From contig NZ_JXJO01000022.1 of assembly GCF_000826655.1 (NCBI RefSeq), forward strand, positions 1 to 64,000: a stretch of DNA of 64,000 nucleotides, in the 5' to 3' direction. Numbering within the stretch: position 1 is the stretch's first letter; the number at the start of each line of letters is the position of its first letter. Source of the stretch: Psychroserpens damuponensis. GTDB lineage: Bacteria > Bacteroidota > Bacteroidia > Flavobacteriales > Flavobacteriaceae. A program made the translations under genes and the position numbers. The notes under the pieces were generated by a model. That model saw only the letters and a list, made by a program, of their open reading frames with translations, had not been told where the DNA came from and ran no database searches. Of this stretch, positions 37,201 through 45,127 are shown in pieces.

Positions 37201-39390
37201 GTTTATATTGAAGAAAAGCGTATTGATGATGATAATATTTTCCCATGGAATGGAGGAAATGCAATAGTAGGTATTCAAGGAGACTACGTAGGTCCAGCCA
37301 CCAATCCTAGCAATGAATACACTGTAGCTCCATGTAGAAACGGCTTAGATGAAAATTGGGAGATAACTAATGAAGCTTGGCGTTTTGTGCCTAGCGGTAA
37401 TTCTAGACTTATAGGCGTAGAGTGGTATGCTGGAACTGACACTTCCGGAGTACCAGACGCAACAACAAACACTTATACTGCAACTGCTGCTGGCACCTAC
37501 ACTGCTATATCAACTTATTCAACTTGTGACGGATCTACAATTACCCTTACCGATGAAGTTGTAGTAACTAACGGTAATAAAACATGGAACGGATCTGTGA
37601 ATAACAACTGGTACCTAGCTCCTAACTGGACTCCAGTAGGTGTCCCAACAAGTACAGATTGCGTAGTAATACCCGCAACTGCTGTTTCAAATGGCAATAT
37701 TCCAACGGCAGATATTGTTAACTTAATTCCACTGCCTCCACAACCAGCTTTAGCTAGAACATTAACTTTACTTCCAAACTCATATCTTGAAGTTGGTACT
37801 AATACAGAATTAATTGTACAGGAAAGGTTAACTGTAGAAAACACGGGAATTTTAAATTTAAAAAGTAGTTCTAGCCTCGTTCAATTTGAAGACAGTGCTG
37901 TTAATATTGGTAATATTCATATGCAACGATCTCCCAATTTTAATGAAACTGCTGTATTAAATTCTGAATATGTTTATTGGTCTTCTCCAGTGGCTAATTT
38001 TCAAGTTAGTGATATTTCACCCTCATCTAGCCAACATTTTGGCTGGACACCAAGTGTTAATGGTAATGGAACAGGAAATCATGGTGAATGGTTTAGCGCT
38101 GCTGGAGTAATGACAAACGGAACAGGTTATATTGTTAGAGGTCTTAGCGGAACTCCAACAACAATACCTGCAACCACCTACACAATATCAAACAACACTG
38201 CATTGTTTAGTGGTGTACCAAATAACGGAATCATAACTAAACCAATATACCATGGTGGCTATAACGGTGGAAATTATACAGGAATAGGAAATACAGCTAC
38301 AAATGAAGATGACAACTGGAATTTAATTGGAAACCCTTATCCGTCAGCAATTTCTGCAAATGCGTTTACAAACTTAAACACAAACATCAATGGTACTATC
38401 TATGTATGGCCTCATGATTCAACATTCTCTGCAGCTACTATAGATCCATTCTACGAAGATTATGTATACAACTATGATGGCAATGACTATATAGAACACA
38501 ACAACACAGGCTCTAATCCTCCAGGCACCAGTGATTTATATATTGGCTCAGGACAAGCGTTCTTTGTGATGATGAACCATGGAGCAACCTCAGGTACAAC
38601 TGTAACTTTTAATAATAGTATGAGAGAGGTACTTACTAATTATAACAATAGTACATTCTTTAGAACCAATGAATCAGAAAACAGCTCTAATAGCAATGCA
38701 AATGAAGGCCATAGAATATGGCTAGACCTATTATCTCCAAATAACATTACTAATACGATATTAGTAGGCTACATTCAAAATGCAACAAATAATTTTGATC
38801 GTTTATATGACGGTTATGATTTTAGTAGTGGAGACAATAGTGGATTCTATTCGATTTTAGAAAATGAAACCCTATCAATACAAGGAAGATCACTCCCATT
38901 TCATCAAGAAGACACTGTACCCTTAGGTATAATTGCAAATGAAACTGGAAGTCACACTATAGCTATTAATACACTTGACGGACTTTTTAATACTGAAAAT
39001 CAAAACATCTATATAGAAGATAAACTGTTAAATAGTATTCATGATATTCGTTCATCTCCATATAGTTTCACTATTGAAGCAGGTACACATAATAATCGTT
39101 TCATCCTAAGGTATACAAATGAAACCCTAAACATCAACCAATTAGATGATAGTGAAGGGATTTCTATAATTGCCCCTAAAAGCGAATACATAAAGGTAAC
39201 TTCGGAAATTGGAACCATCAACACCGTAACAATTTATGATATTGTAGGCCGAATCATTTTTACAACTGAAGGCATCAATGGATCAGAATTCATTTTAAAT
39301 GATACGCGATTATCTGATGGCACCTACTTTGTAAAAGCACAATTATTTACTGGTAAACACAAAATTCAAAAAGTTGTAATTAGACACTAA
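34249..39390 (+). CDS. giant multidomain surface protein with T9SS sorting domain
   Basis: A 1713-residue secreted protein with a signal peptide to about residue 21. In order: a PPC-like beta domain (about 45-140), a CUB-like domain (about 147-255, DYLYVYDGPDAGS), a PPC-like domain (263-391), a fibronectin type III domain (398-493), a second copy of the PPC-like domain (498-626) and a third, more divergent one (630-765). A large beta region follows. Near the end come a 'WNLIGNPYPSAISANAF' block and a T9SS type A sorting domain (about 1630-1713, with VTIYDIVGRIIF and LSDGTYFVKAQ). It is a probable adhesin or matrix protein; I see no catalytic motif. Confidence 0.9.
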   Translation: MIRKLLFLLLTILGNYSLHSQCTAYTTNTACTTAAPIDATPITCTPPNANGGRRNFLVTNMIAGATYRVSNCGSGFDTQMTIRDSGGIVVGYNDDNGPACGGTASSIDFVPASTGDYRIQMNRYNCDTVNASVGTITVSLTSPPVSCPGATTNFYDTGGTGGNYSSNENQTWTFYPDGGPVTATFSEFNTEAGYDYLYVYDGPDAGSPQVAGSPFSGNLGSIGPFTSTHATETLTFVFISDGFATRTGWNASICGTPPPPPGNDDPCSATPLSVDATCNFTTFTNNNATNTVGITAPGCANYSGGDVWFTAVVPANGTLIVDMNTGVVTDSGMAFYTGTCGALTLLECDDDDSATGLMSSITRTGLTPGDTIYIRVWEYGNDNNGTFDICATTFSPCNTPTVTTATAVAISTATINWTAATPAPTGGYEYIISPDNSPNTPAGDITGNTGAGVTTANITGLTPNTTYYVFVRSDCGSGNYSGWDGPITFTTLVASVPPNDNPCNATSLTVNSSCNFTTYTNEYATNTAGVPAPGCGSYSGGDVWFTAVVPASGILIVDTNTRVITDSGMAFYSGTCGALTLIECDDDDSDNGLMSSITRTGLTPGQTIYIRLWEYGNDNNGTFDICAYTPTPPSNDDCSGAITLTSDTSCIGTVGSSDNATQSQTECSGTADDDVWYTFTATSAEHSVSVTAGTIYDLVLQVFSGTCGSLTSLDCEDLNDPDAWDPDEETVNLTGLTIGNVYYIRVYSWESLNTDSGTFEICLTEPCTTPAIDTTPYSCEMIIDELGTDPFAITPYNSDPSLTLDCNTTSIDLATNAQMHETTSYDVIKIPYQYIGAFGATINNSTIANDDYWADTPTAIGFPFCFYDNEYDYTLAGANSMITFDIDYPAFGLTGTNVPGSGCGYSFSDNLPSTVGDLFEQTIYGVYHDIDPSGLPANAITTRTQGIVGCRKFIAEWSDVPMFSDNSILYSGMMVLYETTNVIEVYIEEKRIDDDNIFPWNGGNAIVGIQGDYVGPATNPSNEYTVAPCRNGLDENWEITNEAWRFVPSGNSRLIGVEWYAGTDTSGVPDATTNTYTATAAGTYTAISTYSTCDGSTITLTDEVVVTNGNKTWNGSVNNNWYLAPNWTPVGVPTSTDCVVIPATAVSNGNIPTADIVNLIPLPPQPALARTLTLLPNSYLEVGTNTELIVQERLTVENTGILNLKSSSSLVQFEDSAVNIGNIHMQRSPNFNETAVLNSEYVYWSSPVANFQVSDISPSSSQHFGWTPSVNGNGTGNHGEWFSAAGVMTNGTGYIVRGLSGTPTTIPATTYTISNNTALFSGVPNNGIITKPIYHGGYNGGNYTGIGNTATNEDDNWNLIGNPYPSAISANAFTNLNTNINGTIYVWPHDSTFSAATIDPFYEDYVYNYDGNDYIEHNNTGSNPPGTSDLYIGSGQAFFVMMNHGATSGTTVTFNNSMREVLTNYNNSTFFRTNESENSSNSNANEGHRIWLDLLSPNNITNTILVGYIQNATNNFDRLYDGYDFSSGDNSGFYSILENETLSIQGRSLPFHQEDTVPLGIIANETGSHTIAINTLDGLFNTENQNIYIEDKLLNSIHDIRSSPYSFTIEAGTHNNRFILRYTNETLNINQLDDSEGISIIAPKSEYIKVTSEIGTINTVTIYDIVGRIIFTTEGINGSEFILNDTRLSDGTYFVKAQLFTGKHKIQKVVIRH
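35035..36128 (+). repeat. internal duplication in the giant T9SS protein
   Basis: The segment 35035-35420 is repeated at 35740-36128 with high DNA identity. Phrases such as TTTGGTTTACGGCTGTTGTA and GATTCTGGGATGGCTTTTTA occur in both. Each copy encodes one PPC-like domain, and the 35440-35725 gap encodes fibronectin III. The duplication looks recent. Confidence 0.85.
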
Positions 39391-39714
39391 TTATAAATAA
39401 CTAATAAATGACCAAAAAGATCTTGATTGTAAATAATTGAGGTCTTTTTCATTTAAATATGCTTCTCGTTCAAAAGAAATATTTTGATATGCCAAATACC
39501 ATGTTTTATATTGTATTAAACGTATTAAAAACTCAATAGCATATAAAACATAAAACGGAAACACCAATAATTCTAATTGCTGTCGCAAGTGAATCTTCTC
39601 ATGATTCAATAAAACAACATTAGATTTTAAATTATAATATTTCAGAAAAATAAAAGGAAAAACAGCCATACCAACATATCCTTTAGGAACTAAAAATCTT
39701 GAAATTATAACCAT
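39391..39714 (-). CDS. small membrane protein with HExxH motif
   Basis: A 107-residue protein with two hydrophobic stretches (about 13-25 and 50-67). HEKIH (H38-H42) lies in LLNHEKIHLRQQLELL, and a conserved-looking FEREAY (81-86) follows about 40 residues later and could supply the third zinc ligand. This spacing is that of a gluzincin-type zinc peptidase in miniature, similar to the core of M48/M56 enzymes. The gene is convergent with the giant T9SS gene with no bases between the stops. It may be a truncated or minimal peptidase; activity is inference. Confidence 0.6.
   Translation of the reverse strand: MVIISRFLVPKGYVGMAVFPFIFLKYYNLKSNVVLLNHEKIHLRQQLELLVFPFYVLYAIEFLIRLIQYKTWYLAYQNISFEREAYLNEKDLNYLQSRSFWSFISYL
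39414..39450. terminator. terminator of the giant T9SS gene, inside the convergent gene's 3' end
   Basis: AAAAAGATC (39414-39422) pairs with GGTCTTTTT (39441-39449), with one G-T pair. It lies inside the last codons of the HExxH gene, 24 bases after the T9SS gene stop. Confidence 0.5.
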
Positions 39715-39749
39715 AATTTATACTATTCAAAAATCTTTCCAAATTACAT

Positions 39750-39757
39750 TATCTTTG
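39750..39757 (+). promoter_or_regulatory. -7 box of the DUF5522-hutU promoter
   Basis: TATCTTTG matches TAnnTTTG seven bases before the ATG at 39764. No strong -33 box is visible. The leader would be very short or absent. Confidence 0.45.
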
Positions 39758-39763
39758 TAAGAT

Positions 39764-39949
39764 ATGAAGAAAATTATTCCGTTAGAGGATGGTGATTACT
39801 ATTTAACACCTCAAGGCTATCGCTGTTTTACTGAGCAATATCATTTAAAAAGAGGCTACTGCTGTGAAAGCGGCTGCAGACACTGTCCTTATGGGTTTAA
39901 TACTTCTACTCAAACTAAGACTAATAAAACTACTTTAAAAAAAAAGTAA
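39764..39949 (+). CDS. DUF5522-type small Cys-rich protein
   Basis: A 61-residue cytoplasmic protein. It has a conserved Cys/His cluster: CFTEQYHLKRGYCCESGCRH, then CPYGF. Four to five Cys plus His could bind zinc or an iron-sulfur cluster. The tail is basic (KKK). The stop overlaps the hutU start by one base (TAATG), so translation is probably coupled. I recall this small protein next to urocanate hydratase in other flavobacteria, which suggests a helper role, but its function is not known. Confidence 0.8.
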   Translation: MKKIIPLEDGDYYLTPQGYRCFTEQYHLKRGYCCESGCRHCPYGFNTSTQTKTNKTTLKKK

Positions 39950-41952
39950 TGTCAACTACAAATACAACATTTCAAGACCAAATAAGAGAAGGAATACCAA
40001 GTCAACTTCCAAATCTAAAACCGTATGACCCATCTATAAATCATGCTCCAAAACGAAAATCTATTCTTTCTACGGAAGAACAAAAACTAGCATTAAAAAA
40101 TGCACTTCGTTATTTTGACAAAGCACATCACCAAACTTTACTGCCTGAATTCAAAAAAGAATTAGACAGTTACGGAAGAATATACATGTACAGGTTGCGC
40201 CCAGATTATAAAATGTACGCAAGACCAATTGAAGACTATCCTGCTAAATCTAAACAGGCTGCTGCCATTATGTTAATGATTCAAAATAACTTGGATTATG
40301 CTGTGGCACAACATCCTCATGAGTTAATTACTTATGGAGGAAATGGAGGTGTATTTTCAAATTGGGCACAATATAGATTGACCATGAAATACCTCTCTGA
40401 AATGAGTGATGAGCAAACCCTTGCCATGTATTCTGGTCATCCCATGGGATTATTTCCAAGTCATAAAGGCGCACCTAGAGTTGTAGTAACAAACGGAATG
40501 ATGATTCCTAACTATTCAAAACCTGACGATTGGGAAAAATTTAATGCACTTGGCGTCACACAATATGGTCAAATGACAGCTGGAAGCTTTATGTACATTG
40601 GACCTCAAGGTATTGTACACGGAACCACAATTACAGTTCTTAATGGGTTTAGAAAAATAAAAAAAGAGCCTAAAGGAAATCTTTTTGTTACTTCTGGACT
40701 TGGCGGTATGTCTGGGGCACAACCAAAAGCAGGTAATATTGCAGGATGTATTACAGTTTGTGCCGAAGTCAATCCTAAAATAACTCAAGTACGATTAGAT
40801 CAAGGTTGGATTGATGAAAAAATTACCGATTTAAATCAGTTAGTAAAACGAGTTACAAAAGCAAAAGCCGAGAAAGAAACAATATCCATAGCCTACTTAG
40901 GAAACATCGTTGACGTATGGGAGAAATTTGACGAAGCCAATATTCATGTAGATTTAGGAAGTGATCAAACTTCACTTCATAATCCATGGGCTGGTGGTTA
41001 CTACCCTATAAATATGTCTTTTGAAGAAGCCAATGAAATGATGGCTAATAAGCCAGTACTTTTTAAAGAAAAAGTACAGGAAACTTTAAGACGTCATGCA
41101 CAAGCTATAAATAAACATACCGCAAAGGGCACTTACTTTTTTGACTATGGTAATGCATTTCTATTAGAGGCCTCACGTGCTGGAGCAGATATTATGGCCG
41201 AAAACGGGATTGATTTTAAATACCCATCGTATGTTCAAGATATTATGGGACCAATGTGTTTTGATTATGGTTTTGGTCCTTTTAGATGGGTTTGTGCCTC
41301 TGGTAAACCTGAAGATTTAGCTAAGACAGATGCCATTGCTTGTGCTATTCTTGAAACTATTAAAGAGAATTCTCCAGTAGAAATTCAACAACAAATGGCC
41401 GACAACATTCAATGGATTAAAGGTGCACAAGAGAATAAATTAGTTGTTGGTTCTCAAGCGAGAATTTTATATGCAGATGCTGAAGGACGAATGAAAATTG
41501 CCGAAGCATTTAATAATGCCATAAAAAAAGGAGAGATTGGCTATGTGATATTAGGTAGAGATCACCATGATGTATCTGGAACAGATTCCCCATATCGTGA
41601 AACTAGCAATATTTATGATGGCTCTCGCTTTACAGCAGATATGGCAATTCAAAATGTTATAGGTGATAGTTTTAGAGGCGCAACTTGGGTTAGCATACAC
41701 AATGGTGGAGGCGTAGGCTGGGGAGAAGTTATCAATGGTGGCTTTGGTATGGTTCTTGATGGTAGTATAGATGCAGAAAAACGCTTAAAATCTATGCTCT
41801 TTTGGGATGTCAATAATGGAATTTCAAGACGAAGTTGGGCTAGAAATGAAGAAGCTATTTTCGCTATTAAACGTGCTATGGAAAATGAACCTAATTTAAA
41901 GGTGACACTTCCTAACATTGTTGACCATACATTATTGAACTCAATAGATTAA
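39949..41952 (+). CDS. hutU: urocanate hydratase
   Basis: The second enzyme of histidine breakdown, adding water to urocanate to make imidazolonepropionate, with tightly bound NAD. It has 667 residues, about 110 more than the roughly 555 of the Pseudomonas type, as in the Bacteroidota form. Motifs include ELITYGGNGGVFSNWAQYRL, QYGQMTAGSFMYIGPQGI, LGGMSGAQPKAG and DRFTAD-like SRFTADMAIQNVIGDS, and near the end SIHNGGGVGWGEVINGG. hutH, hutI and a formimidoyl-handling enzyme are not in this window. It is coupled to the DUF5522 gene and followed after 16 bases by a DUF4136 lipoprotein gene. Confidence 0.95.
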   Translation: MSTTNTTFQDQIREGIPSQLPNLKPYDPSINHAPKRKSILSTEEQKLALKNALRYFDKAHHQTLLPEFKKELDSYGRIYMYRLRPDYKMYARPIEDYPAKSKQAAAIMLMIQNNLDYAVAQHPHELITYGGNGGVFSNWAQYRLTMKYLSEMSDEQTLAMYSGHPMGLFPSHKGAPRVVVTNGMMIPNYSKPDDWEKFNALGVTQYGQMTAGSFMYIGPQGIVHGTTITVLNGFRKIKKEPKGNLFVTSGLGGMSGAQPKAGNIAGCITVCAEVNPKITQVRLDQGWIDEKITDLNQLVKRVTKAKAEKETISIAYLGNIVDVWEKFDEANIHVDLGSDQTSLHNPWAGGYYPINMSFEEANEMMANKPVLFKEKVQETLRRHAQAINKHTAKGTYFFDYGNAFLLEASRAGADIMAENGIDFKYPSYVQDIMGPMCFDYGFGPFRWVCASGKPEDLAKTDAIACAILETIKENSPVEIQQQMADNIQWIKGAQENKLVVGSQARILYADAEGRMKIAEAFNNAIKKGEIGYVILGRDHHDVSGTDSPYRETSNIYDGSRFTADMAIQNVIGDSFRGATWVSIHNGGGVGWGEVINGGFGMVLDGSIDAEKRLKSMLFWDVNNGISRRSWARNEEAIFAIKRAMENEPNLKVTLPNIVDHTLLNSID

Positions 41953-41968
41953 CTTAAATTAGAAAAGA

Positions 41969-42517
41969 ATGAAAAAGTTGCTACAATTATTACCGTTAGT
42001 GATTATAACAGTCATAATCACGTCATGCAGTTCTATTAAAGTTGCTGCAGATTATGATAAAGAGGCAAAATTTGATGATTTCAAAACGTTTGCCTTTTTC
42101 AAAACAGGAATTGACAAAGCCGAAATTAATGATCTTGATAAACGCAGAATCCTTCGTGCTGTTGAAACAGAACTTTTAGCGAAAGGCTTTACGAAATCTG
42201 AAAATCCAGATTTACTTGTTAGTATTTTCACTAAATCAAGAGAACGTGTAAATGTATATAATAACGGCTATGGCAATTTTGGTTATGGTTGGGGTTGGAA
42301 CCCTTGGTACTGGAACAATTTCAATAATACATCAGTAACAACCAGAACAGAAGGAACGCTTTATATTGACCTTATCGATGCTAATAAAAAAGAATTAATT
42401 TGGCAAGGAATGGGAACTGGAATTTTAAGCAGTAGAAATATAGAAAAGAAAGAAGCCAAAATAAGTGAATTTGTTTCAGAAATCATGTTAGAATATCCTC
42501 CTGGATCGAAAGAATAA
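41969..42517 (+). CDS. DUF4136 lipoprotein
   Basis: A 182-residue lipoprotein (lipobox ITSC) with the DUF4136 layout: KVAADYDKEAKFDDFKTFAF near the start, the domain-typical ETELLAKGFTKSENPDLLVS, a Gly/Trp/Asn-rich insert (YGNFGYGWGWNPWYWNNFNN), then LYIDLIDANKKELIWQGMG. It is probably in the outer or inner membrane, facing the periplasm. It lies 16 bases after hutU and shares its terminator. Function unknown. Confidence 0.85.
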   Translation: MKKLLQLLPLVIITVIITSCSSIKVAADYDKEAKFDDFKTFAFFKTGIDKAEINDLDKRRILRAVETELLAKGFTKSENPDLLVSIFTKSRERVNVYNNGYGNFGYGWGWNPWYWNNFNNTSVTTRTEGTLYIDLIDANKKELIWQGMGTGILSSRNIEKKEAKISEFVSEIMLEYPPGSKE

Positions 42518-42545
42518 TGCATTCCGAAGCCTATAAAAAGCATTA

Positions 42546-42578
42546 AGCATCAACGTTCAAGCGTTGATGCTTTTTTTT
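42546..42578 (+). terminator. terminator after the hutU-DUF4136 operon
   Basis: AGCATCAACG (42546-42555) pairs with CGTTGATGCT (42562-42571), followed by eight T residues. It overlaps the upstream alternative start of the SulP frame and so argues against that start. Confidence 0.92.
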
Positions 42579-42595
42579 GACTATATCATACTTGA

Positions 42596-42626
42596 TTTGC
42601 GCTTCATTACTAAAAGCGTATCTTTG
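42596..42626 (+). promoter_or_regulatory. promoter of the SulP transporter gene
   Basis: TTTG (42596-42599), a 19-base spacer and TATCTTTG (42619-42626) form a canonical Bacteroidota promoter. The ATG at 42649 is 23 bases downstream of the -7 box. Confidence 0.72.
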
Positions 42627-42648
42627 CCGACTTTTAAGAGATGTTATT

Positions 42649-44319
42649 ATGATATTAGCTCACAAAGCCTTAAAAAGCTTTACTCAAAACCCTAAAAACG
42701 ACATACTTGCAGGCATCACTGTATCACTAGCAATGATTCCTGAAGTTGTAGCCTTTGCTTTTGTAGCACAAATTGATCCTTTGGTGGCATTATCAGGTGC
42801 TTTCATTGTTGGATTAATAACAGCTGTTTTTGGAGGTCGACCAGGATTAATATCTGGAGCAGCAGGTGCTGTTGCGGTAATATTTGTAAATCTGATTTCT
42901 GAAGGTCACGCTAAAGGATTATTATTTGATAACCCAGTAGATAATATGGGTTATTTTTATTTATTAGCTGCAGTGATTTTAATGGGAATTATTCAAGTTG
43001 GAGCAGGTGTTTTAAAATTAGGTCGTTTTGTTCGCTTAATTCCTCATTCTGTTATGATGGGATTTGTAAACGGATTAGCAATTGTTATTTTCATGGCGCA
43101 AGTTCGAATGTTCTCTCACAAAGAATTAGAAGTTGGAGCAGATGGGCTAAAAAAATATATAAATATACCCATGCAGGGATCTGAGTTATATATAATGCTT
43201 GGATTAGTTGGACTCACCATGGCCATTATTTGGTTGCTACCCAAAGTAACTAAAAAAATACCTGCAGCATTAACCGCTATACTGGTTACAACTGCTGTTG
43301 TAGTGTTTGGCAATTTAGATGTAAGTACTGTTGGATCTTATATTATTGAAGGTGGTGGCGACGGTTTAAAAGGTGAATTCCCAACTCCAAACGCTGAACT
43401 TTGGCAAAATTTACCATTTAATTTAAACACGCTTAAATTCATCTTACCATATGCATTTTTAGCTGCTTCTGTTGGACTAATAGAATCTTTAATGACCATG
43501 AACTTAGTAGATGAATTAACAGAAACTCGTGGAAATGGAAATAGAGAATGTGTTGCGCAAGGTGCTGGTAACATTGTAAGTGGTTTATTTGGTGGTACTG
43601 GTGGTTGTGGCATGATTGGTCAAACCGTAATTAATATTAATGCTGGTGGTAGAGGACGATTATCAGGTATAATGATGGCACTAACATTATTAACATTTAT
43701 TCTTTTCACAGATCAATATATAGAACAAGTACCTATTGCTGCCTTGGTTGGCGTCATGTTTATGATGGTGATTGAAACATTTGCCTGGTCTAGTTTTAGA
43801 ATTATTAGAAAAATACCAATTTCAGATGCAGTTGTACTTGTTATTGTATCTGCTGTTACGGTTATTTTTGACCTTGCTATCGCTGTTTTTATTGGTGTAA
43901 TCGTTTCCGCCTTAGTATTTGCTTGGAAAAATGCAATAATGATTAGAGCAAGAAAACGTATTAAAGATGATGGTACAAAAATTTATGAAATATGGGGACC
44001 TTTATTTTTTGGGTCTATTCAAAATTTTAACAGCAAGTTTGATGTAAAGAACGATCCTCAAAATGTAGAAATTGACTTTGTAGAATCAAGAGTTAGTGAT
44101 CATTCAGCTTTAGAAGCGATTTACAACTTAGTAAATAAATATGAAGCCGAAGGTAAAACTATAAAACTCAAACATCTTAGTGAAGACTGTAAAACACTAA
44201 TGTACAAAGCAAGCCCTAAATTTAAAGAAGTTATTATAGAAGCAATTGATGACCCTAGATATCATTTAGCTGCAGATCCAGAAAAATTCACAAAACCGCT
44301 TTCTGAATATGACATATAA
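42649..44319 (+). CDS. SulP family anion transporter with STAS domain
   Basis: A 556-residue inner-membrane transporter, probably for sulfate, bicarbonate or another anion. The start is the ATG at 42649; the longer frame would begin inside a terminator and read through the promoter. The membrane part spans about 1-425, with the SulP signature DILAGITVSLAMIPEVVAFA and a second motif GGTGGCGMIGQTVININAGG. A STAS domain closes the protein (about 440-545; FGSIQNFNSKFDVKNDPQNV, and SRVSDHSALEAIYNLV). The neighbours give no clue to the anion. Confidence 0.93.
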   Translation: MILAHKALKSFTQNPKNDILAGITVSLAMIPEVVAFAFVAQIDPLVALSGAFIVGLITAVFGGRPGLISGAAGAVAVIFVNLISEGHAKGLLFDNPVDNMGYFYLLAAVILMGIIQVGAGVLKLGRFVRLIPHSVMMGFVNGLAIVIFMAQVRMFSHKELEVGADGLKKYINIPMQGSELYIMLGLVGLTMAIIWLLPKVTKKIPAALTAILVTTAVVVFGNLDVSTVGSYIIEGGGDGLKGEFPTPNAELWQNLPFNLNTLKFILPYAFLAASVGLIESLMTMNLVDELTETRGNGNRECVAQGAGNIVSGLFGGTGGCGMIGQTVININAGGRGRLSGIMMALTLLTFILFTDQYIEQVPIAALVGVMFMMVIETFAWSSFRIIRKIPISDAVVLVIVSAVTVIFDLAIAVFIGVIVSALVFAWKNAIMIRARKRIKDDGTKIYEIWGPLFFGSIQNFNSKFDVKNDPQNVEIDFVESRVSDHSALEAIYNLVNKYEAEGKTIKLKHLSEDCKTLMYKASPKFKEVIIEAIDDPRYHLAADPEKFTKPLSEYDI

Positions 44320-44322
44320 AAA

Positions 44323-44365
44323 AACCAGTCGATACTATTAACATATTGACTGGTTGCTTTTTATT
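44323..44365. terminator. bidirectional terminator between the SulP and Spy-like genes
   Basis: AACCAGTC (44323-44330) pairs with GACTGGTT (44348-44355), with further pairing inside (ATA/TAT) and A and T tracts outside. It separates two convergent genes. Confidence 0.75.
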
Positions 44366-44380
44366 TTAAAATAGTAAAAA

Positions 44381-44749
44381 CTATTTAGGCATATTTTTTA
44401 GATATAATTGATATTGTGAATCTGTTAATACATTTTTCAATTTTTCATTAACATACTTTTGCAACTTAGCTTTCTTAGCACTCCTTGCGCTAGAATCCTT
44501 AATAGACTCAACACCCTTCATCTTTTTTTCTACGGAAGAAAAGATTTCATATATTTTCTTCTGTTGCGTTTCATCTAACTTATCGGTTCTCAATAACATA
44601 TTTACAACTTCATTAGTCTTCTCTTTTGCAGAATTTTGGATAGTTGTATTTGAAGTCACTACAGGAGAATTTGCCTTTGTTTGAGCGAAAGCCATTTGAC
44701 TACCTGCAAATAAAAAACAAGCAACGCTTAATATAAAAATTTTTTTCAT
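44381..44749 (-). CDS. small Spy-like exported helical protein
   Basis: A 122-residue protein with a signal peptide ending MAFAQ. The mature part is helical: EKTNEVVNMLLRTDKLDETQ, then a charged middle, and LKNVLTDSQYQLYLKNMPK, close to the LTxxQ motif of the Spy/CpxP family. It is the third small exported protein of this type in the window. It is convergent with the SulP gene and divergent from the SGNH/T9SS gene. Function unknown; a periplasmic chaperone-like role is a guess. Confidence 0.62.
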   Translation of the reverse strand: MKKIFILSVACFLFAGSQMAFAQTKANSPVVTSNTTIQNSAKEKTNEVVNMLLRTDKLDETQQKKIYEIFSSVEKKMKGVESIKDSSARSAKKAKLQKYVNEKLKNVLTDSQYQLYLKNMPK

Positions 44750-45127
44750 GGTTATAGTATAATAAATTAATGGTTCAATATACGAAATTCAAAGAATTAA
44801 ATTATAATATTTTGATAAATCAAACCTGCATCATCTCATCTTTACCTTTTCCGCAGAATGAATCATTTATTCTTGTATGTAAATAGCGATAAGTTACAGT
44901 CATATTCTCACCACGAATTATATTTACATTGACATCTAAATACTGAAATCATTTTTCATTGATTTTATTAGATAACATTCATAATTACAATTTAACACAA
45001 AACACCGCAAAACACTCACTAACAGGTGTTTATTGAAAATTGCAATATGAATACCAAAAATAAATAGTATCTTTGTTTAAGAGTAGAGCCCCAAAATCTA
45101 TTTTAACATTTTTAAACCTTATGTATT
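44750..45127. other. 378-base intergenic region with promoter and inverted repeat
   Basis: No gene seen. On the plus strand, TATCTTTG (45068-45075) is a likely -7 box for the SGNH/T9SS gene, giving a leader of about 45 bases. A 9-base inverted repeat (ATGTAAATA at 44877-44885 and TATTTACAT at 44921-44929) could be an operator. A second ATG at 45121 is out of frame with 45128. Confidence 0.5.
45068..45075 (+). promoter_or_regulatory. -7 box of the SGNH/T9SS gene
   Basis: TATCTTTG matches TAnnTTTG. A TTG about 25 bases upstream is a loose -33 candidate. Confidence 0.5.

Noticed and set aside
42577-42648. N-terminal extension of the SulP frame
   Set aside because: The extension starts inside a clear terminator and runs through a canonical promoter; the ATG at 42649 gives a normal SulP start.
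44858-44932. 24-codon open frame in the 44.8-45.1 kb gap
   Set aside because: No signal peptide or motif, and it contains the inverted repeat; probably not coding.
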